From NCBI GenBank assembly GCA_947396885.1, contig OX377202.1, positions 22,816,001-22,880,000 on the forward strand: a stretch of 64,000 nucleotides of DNA, given 5' to 3'. Shown piece after piece: positions 46,175-56,481 of this stretch. The notes below the pieces were generated by a model, which had not been told where the DNA came from, ran no database searches, and saw only the letters and a program-made list of their open reading frames with translations. The stretch's first letter is position 1. Each line of letters starts with the position of its first letter. The translations under genes and the position numbers were made by a program. Source of the DNA: Heligmosomoides polygyrus polygyrus. Taxonomy: Eukaryota; Nematoda; Chromadorea; Rhabditida; Heligmosomidae.

Positions 46175-46649
46175 GAGGAAGATATGAATTACGAAGGGTG
46201 AACTAATTACGTATAGGCTTCCCTAATGGTATGCTTCGGTTTAATAGGAGAAAGCCAAAGTGGAAAGTGCAAAACAAGAAAACTTTTGTTTATTTTAGTG
46301 TCTATTATCTCAATGTTATCTACCACTTCTTACCGTATAACCGCTATCGTATTTTGTGATTGTTCTGAACGTTTGCCAGTTTTATTGGCTACATGTGGCT
46401 TGCTTACGTCCTCAAACAAATTAATAAATAAGACACTCCTTCAGGAAGACTATTACTAGAGATCGGTTGAGAGTACTTATCACAGATGGCGAGAAGAACT
46501 TTAGCAAGGAGAGAACAGTGGAGTTGGAAGGGTATCACGTACTTTTCAGGCCTAACGGATGATATCATCCTACTAACCAATACTGACAATCAAACCAGAA
46601 AGGTCTTTAAATATTCCATTTTCGACTGTCGTTGAATCTTGACACTTTT

Positions 46650-47545
46650 TCTTGTGCTGTAGGATCTCATGGACCAGGAACAAGAACGTCATCGTGCACA
46701 TCCACGCAGTACTAAAAGGGCTACTGTTCGGAGCATGTTCCGTACTGCTGCCTTGGTATCTTCCAACGACGACTTGAAGTCTTCGTCAATGGTAACGGCA
46801 TCCCGCATTGCGTTATCTAATTGATATGTGCCGGAGTACATGTCTAGAAGAGGTCGCCGACCACCATGAGCACCAATACGCTCTGCTCAAGAAGAACTTA
46901 ACAAATTTCCCTACTCGGTTCTCTTTATCACGGGTGCACTGAGCACCCAAGTACGGGACTGTGCTCGCAGGGCGGACTTAGAAGACCTCGTAAGGGTTGT
47001 TAACATTCCCTTGGCTAACCCCAAGCATCGACTCCTTAGAAACCGTCTCTATGATAACACCTGCACAACGCTGTCTTCTTGGTCTTCATGGTCTGCCCTC
47101 ACGGTAGGGAAAGTGACTGCAGATTGGTTGGTACGGTGTATCTCATTACTTGCACAGAATGCAAGGAAGAGTACATCGGCGAGACGGGGAGACCTAATTG
47201 GGTCAGGGTGAAAGAACATGCGGATTGGTTGAATAAGTGCAAGGTCTCTACTCCCTTGGAAGAGCACAGGCTGAGAATCCACAGTGGCACAGCGATTCGT
47301 GTAGAGGTGACGATCATAGCACGCGAGTCCGATATCGCCGCGCGGAAGACACTGGAGGCATTGTGGATTGCGTTCAAGAGCCACGCAATTAACAGAAAAG
47401 AGGATCGGGTGGCCGTTATCTAGGAGCTGGCCTCATTTGTCGACCATGTGGCCCTCAACCAGGAAGAAGCCAACCAGAAGGTCGCTGAAGATGTGGCCCG
47501 AAGGGAGAGTCTCATTCATCCACGTCTTTCTCCATCCTAGGGTGA
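46650..47545 (+). pseudogene. Penelope-like retroelement fragment with GIY-YIG domain
   Basis: Translation across frames gives the end of the RT-linker (RAHPRSTKRATVRSMFRTA near 46700; NPKHRLLRNRLYDNTC near 47020-47070), then a GIY-YIG endonuclease at 47110-47423: VYLITCTECKEEYIGETGR, VRVKEHADWL, EVTIIARESDIAARKTLEAL, INRKEDR. An in-frame TAG at 47421 precedes ELASFVDHVALNQEEANQK. Penelope-like elements carry GIY-YIG downstream of the RT. Stops and at least one frameshift mean it is inactive. Confidence 0.8.
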
Positions 47546-47811
47546 CTTAGCAGTCTCCCGGCTGTCTCATAGGGTCAATCGGGTTGCCTTACTCTTTTTT
47601 TGTCTTATTCTACCACTTGCTCCTGGAGCTTCTGTAACTTGTAATAATAATACCGTAATGATAACACATATCATAATACATATCCATACAGATACCGTAT
47701 AACAGATTACGGTATGGTTACTTTATATAGGAAAACCTCCATAGCCGGTTGGCACAAAGATGAATACGTAAGTTAAGTAATTTTAGTAATTTCTAATATT
47801 GACAACAAATA

Positions 47812-48031
47812 AAGGATAAAGGACGGCGTTACTCAATCCCTTCTGGGATGCGCCAGCGCATTCTACTTCTACGGGATGTCGTGGAGGCGAAATTAATGGG
47901 TATTTGGCCATACAATGACTTGCGGTGGCCAGCCGAGGAAAAATTCAGCGCTTTATCCTTCCCAGACAAGTCTGGTACCAATTCACCGACCCCGGAAGGA
48001 TGGAAGGCTTGGTTGGCCTTGGCAGGAAATC
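47812..48031 (-). repeat. tRNA-derived SINE, copy 9, head missing
   Basis: The tail GGATAAAGGACGGCG and the body are well kept, up to GGTTGGCCTTGGCAGG at 48030, where the tRNA-like head is absent. A-rich low-complexity sequence follows to about 48230. Confidence 0.72.
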
Positions 48032-48238
48032 GACAACAAATATTTAAAAAATGCGTATTTAAAATTAAAATAAAAACAAAAACAAAAACAAAAAATAAAT
48101 AATAGCAAAACAATATAAATTAAAGTAAAATAAAATAAAACATTATAAAAAAATAAAAATAATAAATAATGATTAAAATAAAAAATAAAATCTAAAATCA
48201 TAAAATATAATAATAAAATTATAACACCTCCTTCTTCA

Positions 48239-48319
48239 CTGATGAGCCACCGAGGAGGTGTTATAATAAAAACGGTTTTTCTGAAGGACGGTGGCGAAAC
48301 AAACCATTTAGGTTTGATA
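48239..48319 (+). ncRNA. hammerhead-ribozyme-like core (degenerate)
   Basis: CTGATGA (48239-48245) is followed by GCCACC (48246-48251), a 38-nt loop, its exact partner GGTGGC (48290-48295), then GAAA (48296-48299), then a hairpin CAAACC-ATTTA-GGTTTG (48300-48316). That is the order of a type I hammerhead: CUGAUGA, stem II, GAAA, stem III. Two key parts fail: the base after stem III is A rather than the required U, and no stem I partner is found. The CTGATGA also lies in the loop of a separate 14-bp hairpin (ATTATAACACCTCC and its complement). At best an inactive relic. Hammerheads are known from Penelope-like elements, and one lies 0.7 kb upstream. Confidence 0.35.
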
Positions 48320-48602
48320 TTATTTCTCCATAAATTTAAAGTATATTAAAATGATCCTTGGGCGGGTAATTTCCTCAACTCCTTTTGTCTTCTCCAGGCT
48401 CTGAAGAAAGCGTGGGATCCTATCAGAGAGCGTGGGAACCTATCAATAATCACGCGTCGAAATTGTGCCAAACGAGGTTTTTATGATGAATCTTCTTTGT
48501 TCGTGGCCTAACGCTTCGACGTGATTGTTGTCTTTAAAAGCCTGAACATTTCGCAAGATTGAAATCGCACTGTGCCCCCAAACGTCTCTAGCAGCTTCCT
48601 AA

Positions 48603-50041
48603 CAAGGAGAACGTCCGGAGTGGCGGTGAGCTTTTGCGATGCAATTTTTACAGGATGTAGGGTCCCTTGTGGTGAGTCCAAAACCGTAGTTACTTTTTTC
48701 CGGAATCCTCTTCTGTGGTCGAAAAAAAGCATGTGTACGCGTACGCGCGATGTTCATGACGCCCTGCTGCTACCCATGCCGATGTGATCGGTTGCCGTAG
48801 TGGTATCGGGATTGCCTCACGGGCGCCCCGCGCGGGTTTGATGGTTCGGTCCCGGTGTCGCCAATGTTTCTGCACACATCGGATCGTTATCATATGGGCT
48901 TGCGTGATCAAGGGAGTCAATTTGTACACTTATAGTGCTCTTAGTACTTAAACCTAGCCTTTTTGACCTTTCATTTGAGTTGTCAAATCCAATAGAATGA
49001 TACAGTGCAAATACGATCCTCTCAATGGGTCGTATCTGCACTGTATCATTCTATTGGATCGCTAACATAAAAAATTTTTTGCTCACATGAAGCAACTGTG
49101 TTTGTTGCCGCCAATGATAGTCAACAATTATGATATTGAACATTTGAGACGTAATCGCTTATCACACCAGCAGCATCTTACAAACGCTAGAGGCGAATAA
49201 TCTTCCTCTCACTGACAAGGCATCACCACTTCTCCTTCGTTGATAGCATAATGGGCAGTTGTAAAGAAGGACCCTGTGTGATCATCAATATATCCAGCCG
49301 CCACCCAGTCAGACATGGGCGGAATACTGGAACTGCCGGTAGGTCTGGGTTATAATCTGCAATCGAACAAATGTGTGCGAAAGGAATCTAATTAGGATGG
49401 TGTTCTATGCTATTTGCTTACTTTCAAGATGCCGTTTCTGCTGTGTGTATCAAATTCCGTGTGATGCTGTATCAATAATCATGCACCCGTTGGATGTACC
49501 GCTTGAACAATCGGAAGAAGTATACATCCAACGGCTGGCAGAGGTAAGCTGCACCAGCTGGAATGGTCATCAGGCGAACTTTTTTTCTATTGCGCACCTC
49601 TGACAGCACTTTGGTGTGGTCCTTCAACCGAGCCTAGCTACCGGACAAGAAGGATTGTGAGCGGAGGACCTGATGACCCAGCCACACACTCAAATGAATG
49701 AAAGACAGGTTCAAATACTAAAAGCATTAGTCGTGTACAAATTGACTCCTGTGATTACGCAAGCACATAATAATAACGACCCGATGTGTGCAGAGACCTT
49801 GGCGGCACCGGGGACCGAACCATAAAACCCACACGGTGCGCCCGAGAGGTGACCGCGGTACCACCACGCCATCCGACCACGTCCGGTTGGGTGGCAGCAG
49901 GGCGCCATGAACTTCGCGCTCACGAGTCCCCACGGTTTTTTCGAACACAGAAGAGCAAAAAAAGTAAGTATGAACACGGCACCCTACATCCTGTAAAAAT
50001 TGCATCGCAAAAGCTCACCGCCAATCCGGAGGCTCTCCTTA
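48603..50041 (-). mobile_element. Tc5-like transposon, copy 2, with long TIRs
   Basis: The termini are CAAGGAGAACGTCCGGAG at 48603 and the complement of TAAGGAGAGCCTCCGGA ending at 50041, with TAA (48600-48602) and TCA (50042-50044) outside. The interior is coding on the minus strand: MTIPAGAAYLCQPLDVYFFRLFKRYI (49590-49500), which is the DDE_1-type IPxGxxxxxQPLDV motif of pogo/Tc5 transposases, then GYIDDHTGSFFTTAHY and EVVMPCQ, a TGA (49211-49209), and LAFVRCCWCDKRL. Stops break the frame. tRNA-like segments lie in both arms. Confidence 0.78.
48987..49059. repeat. 33-bp inverted repeat, 7-bp loop
   Basis: ATCCAATAGAATGATACAGT at 48987 and its complement ending at 49059, with two mismatches across 33 bp. 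It lies within or next to the left arm of the Tc5-like element and would form a stable hairpin. Confidence 0.8.
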
Positions 50042-50354
50042 TCAGAATTCCTCTGAAAACTCAAGATTTATTTTTTGCGGTGCCCTTCTCCAACTTGCAT
50101 AGTTTTGTTTGGACGTCATCGCCTGCTCCAACGCGAGGCAGTGGTCCGGGCAGGGGCAGGAGGCCGTGATTTTTCTAGCTGCACTGCCTTCGAATGCTTA
50201 TGCTCATCAGATGTTGAAATATTACGGCCTATTAAGCCCCAATGGAACGCGTCACATGTCTGTAAATGCCTTTCATTATCATAGAGCTGTTTTAGAACCT
50301 GGTGTCAGTCAACAGTTGAGGGGAGGATGATTTTAAATACCACTTTCACGTCAG

Positions 50355-51214
50355 ATTGGACGCTTTTCAAATCAAATTAGACACTCTTCCAGCCTAACCT
50401 AAGACTTTTGAAATCAAAGCGAACTCTGCCAAATAAAAATAGTCTTTAGACAGGTTAACCTTCCAGCCCAATATGATGGTTAGAATAAATTTTTTCCAAG
50501 GAGAATTAGCTAAGTTAGTTTACTTGCCCAATAAGTAATTATTGGTTATAATTATATAGTTGGTAGTAATAATTATTGGTTAGAATAATTTTTCAAAGAA
50601 ATTTTGGTAAGTTAGTTTACCTGCCTTAATAAGCAATAATTTTATAAAAATTTTATATTTAGATAAAGGATAGTAATCTAAAATTTCTCTTGAATTAAAA
50701 GATTAGATCACACCATGCACTCGAAAAGTTCGCCGCATTTTATTTGACTGATAGTGTAAATGCCACTTACGTGAACCGGCAGAAGGGGGTTATGTCTGTT
50801 CTTTACGGCTGTTTTTGTTACCTTATTAACAGGTGACAAACTCTATGCAAACAGAAATTCTGCTATCAATCGAATAAAAATTGCTATGTCTTGTAAGACA
50901 GCATGGCGCAATCATATTTGTCACAAGATAAAGGTCCTGTTCTTTCAAATCTGCTTCGAATCATTATTTTTCCTTAAACATAAAGGATTTATAAAAATTG
51001 AAACAATGTGTTCACTTATTGAGTAGATTCATTAGGACTTAAAGAAATTTATACTAAAATTTTCCTTGAACAAAAATTATTCTTACCTTTTTGGAGAGTT
51101 TCTAGTTTAATGTAGAAGAAGCTTGTTTCAATTTGAAAGAGATTTCTTTGATTTCACAAATATTAGGCTAGCTTAGAAGAGGTTCCAATTTGATTTGAAA
51201 AGTGTCAGTTTGGT
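50355..51214. repeat. AT-rich foldback family (RepA), third copy
   Basis: Ends: ACGCTTTTCAAATCAAATT (50360) and AATTTGATTTGAAAAGTGT (51190), inverted. The middle is itself inverted: CACCATGCACTCG (50710) against GCATGGCGCAATC (50904), and TGACTGATAGTG (50748) against GCTATCAATCGAAT (50862). No coding sequence. Confidence 0.65.
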
Positions 51215-51456
51215 CTCATACATAGTTGCCCCTTTCTCTGTATCTTGGCCCTGATTCCGCGATTGGACGACAGTTGTCCCCAGCATCTGGCCATATGCCC
51301 GTGAGGTACCGACATGAGGATTGATTAGCTCCTTACGCTATGATTTTAGATCCATCCTGAGGTATCTAACTTGGCGTGTTCAGAAACAGGAGGATAATTG
51401 AATTCTGTGTAGGCAAAATCGCGTTCCATTCGCTTGAGTAGCGTTGCTCCCGTCTA

Positions 51457-54400
51457 TTAGGGTGTCCAGAAAGTACTGCAGAAATACCACAATTTTTTCG
51501 AAATAACACAATTTTCTATCAACATTTTATTAATCAACCAAATGACCTCAATGGGCACGTCGGCGCGACGAAAGACGGGTACGGCTGTCATGGTGGGTTC
51601 GGTTCCGGGTCGCGTAACGCAGATGGTGAGCGTATCCTTGAATATGCGGAATCGCACAACCTCACCATAGTGAACACCGTATTTCGCAAACGCGATTCCC
51701 ACCTCATTTCCTTCTATAGCGGGAACACCAGGACTCAGATAGACTTTGTCCTTGTGAAGGATCGAGACCGAAGTCTTGTCACAGACGCGAAGGTCGTGCC
51801 GTATGAGACGGTCGCCCCACAGCATCGACCGCTGATCTGTACTTTAAAGATCGCCCCTCCGAGGCTGAAGCAGGTCGAGCGATGCGGTGCACCAAGAATC
51901 AAGTGGTGGCGAATGAAAGAGAAGGAAGCAGCTGTGATTTCTCGCGTGCGGTTACCGACAGTGACAACTGTCGACGAAACTTGGGAGAAGGCCACCGACG
52001 CGATTCGTCACGCTGCACGGTCGGAGCTCGGCATCACGAAGCCTGGACGACGGAAGGTCGACAAGCAGGCCTGGCTGTGGACAGATGACGTGAAAGCCAA
52101 AGTTCGAGAGAAGAAGACGCTATATCACGTGTTCCTCGGCGAGAAGACAGCCGATAACTGGCGGAAGTACCAAGAAGCGAGGAAAGCTGCAAAGAAGGCC
52201 GTGGCTGTTGCAAAAGCCACTCATTATGGAGATGTCAACGAGAAGCTCGAGTCACGCGATGGCGAGCGGTATCTGTACCGGCTTGCAAAGAATCGCGATC
52301 GCCAGACCGAGGACATCGAGAAGTTCTTCGGCATCAATGATGAGAACGACCATCTTCTTATGGACCGCAAGCAGGCATTGAAGCGATGGCACGATTACTT
52401 TGAGGAAATCTCTACAGTAGAATTTCCTCATCCAGCCATCCCCTCAACGGCTCCAACCCACGGCCCCGTTCAGAAGATCACCGTGGAGGAGATTGAAGCG
52501 GCTTTGAAGAAGATGAGGCCAGGCAAAGCGACTGGGCCCGACGACGTGGCAGCAGAACTGTGGAAGTCGAAGTTTTGATACCCTGCTGAGTGGTTGGCGA
52601 AGTTCTTTAATCAGGTTGTGGCGGAGAAAAAAGTGCCTGAGTGTTGGCGCCAAAGTACGACGATTCCGATTTGGAAGAAGAAGGGCAGTCCTGCAGACTG
52701 CTCCAATTACCGTCCGATTCGCTTGCTTTCGCACTGCATGAAGATCTTTGAGCGAATTGTCGACGGACGAATTCGTGACATCGTCCAGCCTTCCAGCAAT
52801 CAGTGCGGCTTCGTGGCTGGCTGTGGCACCATTGATGCCATACACGCCGCCCGCCTCCTGATAGAGAAGCATCGCGAGAAACAGAAGTCGGTGCATATCG
52901 CCTTCCTCGACTTAGAGAAGGCCTTTGACCGCGTACCGCGTGAAGTGATATGGTACGCCTTGCGACATCATGGAGTTCCTGAAGAGCTCATAGAGTGGGT
53001 GCGAATTCTCTACTCTTGTCCAAAGAGTCGAGTGCAAGCTGCAGCTGGAACCTCGATGGAGCTTCCCATCTCTGTCGGGGTACATCAGGGTTCTGCGCTT
53101 TCCCCACTCCTCTTTGTTGTCGTCATGGATGCCATCACACGAGACCTTCAGAACCCCGTCCCTTGGACGTTGCTTTATGCTGATGACGTAATGCTCGCTA
53201 GCGAAGATAAAGGAGAACTCGAGCGAGAGGTGCAAGCTTGGTGTGATCGCTTGGAGCGGTTTGGACTCTAATTGAACGTGAAAAAGACCGAATATCTAAC
53301 GACGGACGTTACTGAGTCCAGCTCCATCAAGGTTAACGGCATCGAGCTCCCACGCACTTCGTTCTTTAAGTACCTGGGATCAGCAGTCACGTCTGACGGA
53401 AAACTGATGGTCGAAGTGAATTCACGCGTGAGTGCAGCTTGGTCCAAGTGGCGCTCGTTGACTGGGGTGCTCTGCGATAGGAAGATACCGGAGCGCTTGA
53501 AGTCGAAGATATACAGAGCAGTCGTCCGGCCAGTAGCGATGTACGGCGCTGAGTGTTGGCCTGCGACCAGGGAAGTTGAAACGCGCCTCAGCGTCATGGA
53601 GACGAAGATGCTGCGCTGGACGGCTGGAGTGACGCGCATGGACCGCATTCGAAACGACGCTATTCGGCAGAAGTTCGGTGTCGCGCCGATAGCCGACAAG
53701 ATGCGCGAAGCTCGCTTGCGATGGTACGGCCACGTTCTGCGTGGAAAGGAAGACAGCGTCCGCAAGATAGGCCTTAGCTTCGAGGTATTAGGAAAGCGGC
53801 CTAGAGGGCACCCGAAGCAGCGCTGGTTAGATACGTTACATGCGGACTTGAAGATTACTGGTGTTTACCCTGATCTAGCGCTGGATCGGGAAAGGTGGCG
53901 TCATAGCACCAGAATAGCGGACCCCGCTACGATGCGGGACAAACGCTGAAGAAGAAGAAGAAGAAGAAGAAGAAGAAGATTTTATTAATCAACCAAATAA
54001 TTTCCATCAACATCGACTACTCTCCGCCAACGTTGCACAATACTTCATTTTCCTCTGGCGTAGAAATCCGGCGACTTGGAGGTGAAAAAACTCGGAGGTC
54101 ATTTTCGAGGTGGTCAGGATTTTCATAACGCATCCCTTCCAGATGATGCTGAAGTGATCGAGAACGGTGGTTGTCACTTGGGGCTAGATCTGGGCTGTAC
54201 GGTGGATGCGGCAGAACTTCCCATTCGAGGTCCAGAATTTTCTGAGAAGTCGTCTTCGCGATGTGTGGGCGCGCGTTGCTGTGCAGCAAGCGAACTTTGT
54301 CGAGCCTGGGCTGCTCCTTGTGCATCTTGTCGGCCAGTCTCTGCAGTTGGGTAGCGTAGACCTCGGCGGTGGCAGTCGTGCTGTCAAGCAGCAGCTCGAA

Positions 54401-54690
54401 ATGGCAGATCCCATAAACTTCCCACCAGACCCTCAGCATGACTTTCCTCGCATGAATTCCACTTTTCACGAAAGATTTCGGCACTTCATCGCGTTGGCAT
54501 CATGCACGTTTACGAGCGTGGTTGACGTAAAGGACCCATTCTTCATCTCCTGTGACGATGCTGTCCAGCCGGTTGAAGGTGCTGCTTTGGAGTGCATTTG
54601 TCCAGACGTCTTCGCCGGTACATAGACGGGTAGACAGTTCGGCCATCGTACAATAGCCAAGGAAGACGGAGCTGGATATGTTATGCAGAT
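51457..54690 (-). mobile_element. mariner, truncated at its 5' end and split by an RTE
   Basis: The 3' terminus TTAGGGTGTCCAGAAAGTAC lies at 51457. The transposase runs on the minus strand at 54690-53985: ELSTRLCTGEDVW, then IVTGDEEWVLYVNH-type sequence, VKSGIHARKVMLRVWWEV, LHSNARPHIAKTTSQKILDLEW (D-to-S change in HDNARPH), LPHPPYSPDLAPSDNH and VDVDGNYLVD before the stop. Frameshifts occur near 54480 and 54040. The RTE at 51544-53978 sits next to the stop codon. The N-terminus and other TIR are lost at about 54690. Confidence 0.82.
51544..53978 (+). mobile_element. 5'-truncated RTE-type retrotransposon (family 1), nearly intact
   Basis: A single reading frame (frame of 51541) runs to 53949, broken only by a TGA at 52576 and a TAA at 53269. 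It begins inside the endonuclease (DLNGHVGATKDGYG, TRTQIDFVLVKDRD, APQHRPLICTL) and has a full RT: IRKM-type KKMRPGKATGPDDVAAEL, NYRPIRLLSHCMKIFERIV, IAFLDLEKAFDRVP, VHQGSALSPLLFVV, catalytic YADD in LLYADDVMLASED, and a C-terminal LRWYGHVLRGKED. It ends in (GAA)n at 53949-53978. The same 20 bp (starting ATTTTATTAATC) is at 51524-51543 and 53979-53998, a target-site duplication. Confidence 0.92.
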
Positions 54691-54930
54691 CAACACTCCG
54701 GAGGCTCTCCTTGTTAGGAAGCTGCTATAGTGACTACGACGTTTGCTATAGGGTACAGTGCGATTTCAATTTTGCAAAATGTTCACGCTTCTGAAGACAA
54801 CAATTACGTCGGAAGGTTAGGCCACGAACAAAGAAGATTCATCATAAAAGCCTCGTTTGCCACACTTTTGACGCTTGATTATTGATAGGATCCCACACGC
54901 TCAGCTAAAGGAATTATTTAAAGACGCTTT
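54691..54930. repeat. copy of the flank and first bases of a Tc5-like element
   Basis: Read on the minus strand, 54930-54710 matches 48390-48602, the sequence left of the Tc5-like element at 48603 (shared: AGCAGCTTCCTAACAAGGAG; TTCTTTGTTCGTGGCC). After about 20 bp of the Tc5-like terminus it breaks at the mariner. So the flank itself is a repeat. Confidence 0.6.
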
Positions 54931-56481
54931 TTGCTGCAGAAAGAGGGAATATCGATCAATCGGGATACGCTAAGACGAAACATAGTTTTTTTCAAGCAGT
55001 GCCTAAAAATAATTGCTAGTAGTAGGAGATCTACGGTCCGAAATATTTATGAAAACACTTGTATCTCAACGCCGTTCAGTAAGCGATGAAAGGTCCAGCA
55101 CTAACCGACGTTCCAAGCCATGTTACAGTAGCCACCAGACAGAAAAGCACCAATTGCATCTTTCGATTGCAATTTTTTTGGTAGACGTTCTGGAACCTGA
55201 AATGTGGCACCTGAGATAGTGAGGCTGCTGCTATGAGAGACTTTCAGAAAGGCTAAGGCAAGTAATACAAACTTGGGAATGACGAGCTCTCTTCACGTGT
55301 GAAGACTATAAAACTGAGGGCCACATAGCTGTTTAGGACTCATCGATAAGGCGACATGGAATAAGTGCTGGATGAACAAGTTTTCTTCGCCACCTTTCGG
55401 TGCACCTGCCCTACATCTTCGTAAATAACGATTTGATTGCCAATGACTAGACAGACAGTCCCTGCTGTCGCCATTTAGATCGTCTACCGACGATTCTTAT
55501 CCGCACTAAATCAGAATGCGCTAAGAAGAAAGTGGACGCTGCAAGCTGTCCTAAGAACAAACTTCTTCGCATAAGATTTCCTTTTATTACATTGATGGTT
55601 GTAGAAAATTGCAATAATTTTGCAGGGAGAAGCTGCAACGGTTTAGCGGTTCAGCATCTTGCAGAGGGACTGCCCGGTTTAAATGCCAATCCTGAAAATT
55701 ACTTCAAAAAATTGAGAACTTCGAAAAAATTGAGAAGATCAGCGAAAGACATGATTGCAGGAGGTGAAACCATACAGAACTCTCTCTCTCTTTCGATCGC
55801 CATTCGGTCTTCCAGACTGAACTCCGAACAAAAACCCCGTCGATGTTGTGCTCTCTCTAATTGTCTCTAGACCCCACGTTATAAAAATGCTTTCGCCGAT
55901 TTTTCATCGCACCATGTTATCCTGTTCTAAAAATTTATGAACGAAAATGGTTTCTCATTGCTATGAGCCAAAGCTGTTTGTGAAAAATAGGAAATTGGAT
56001 TGACAGCCGTGCGTACGTATTGCACTCTGCCTCTCGTTCTCACCTATTTGCATATCAGAGGTAGTATAGAGCACTCGTTGGTTCTCAGAATTTCCTGGAA
56101 TATCAAATCTGTTTTATTATGCTGAGCTTGTGGAAATGTTATTTTTTTTTTTTTACTGGACCTTTACATTGTGCTTCAAAGCATATGACAAAGAAAGCAG
56201 TAGAAGAGTAGTGCTTTAAGCTCTTCTTCCAGGGTGTGTTGACTTGCGGTGGGAACTTCATCAGGACTGGAAGCACATTGCCCATAATCTACTGCGTTAC
56301 CAAGTCGGCCGTCACAAAGGCATAATGGCTAGAGAAAACATTCCGCATCTTGAGTTTACCGACGAAGAAGGTCATAGAGTTGGCCGTGGAGTTTCTCAAA
56401 GCGACATACATTGTGCTGTAAGGCGTTCTCTGGGAAGCACCATAGTAGCCTCCAAATTTCCCGCGGACCTCTGGGTAAGTC
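54931..56481. other. no recognisable feature
   Basis: Short ORFs at 55532-55870 (plus) and 56244-56495 (plus, RYQVGRHKGIMARENIPHLE) have no domain I can name. The second runs into the inverted-repeat arm starting at about 56482 and may be part of that transposon. Confidence 0.35.

Larger units (their letters stand above)
43591..46649. other. upstream region of gene B, no secure gene
   Basis: This should hold the missing 5' exons and promoter of gene B. Apart from the 13-codon candidate at 43590-43552, I could not phase any exon. A plus-strand ORF at 45391-45825 (144 codons) is unrecognised. A MITE at 44219-44441 and a SINE at 45896-46174 lie inside. Confidence 0.4.

Noticed and set aside
48239..48319. 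Active self-cleaving hammerhead
   Set aside because: The U required after stem III is A and stem I cannot be formed; kept only as a degenerate, low-confidence motif.
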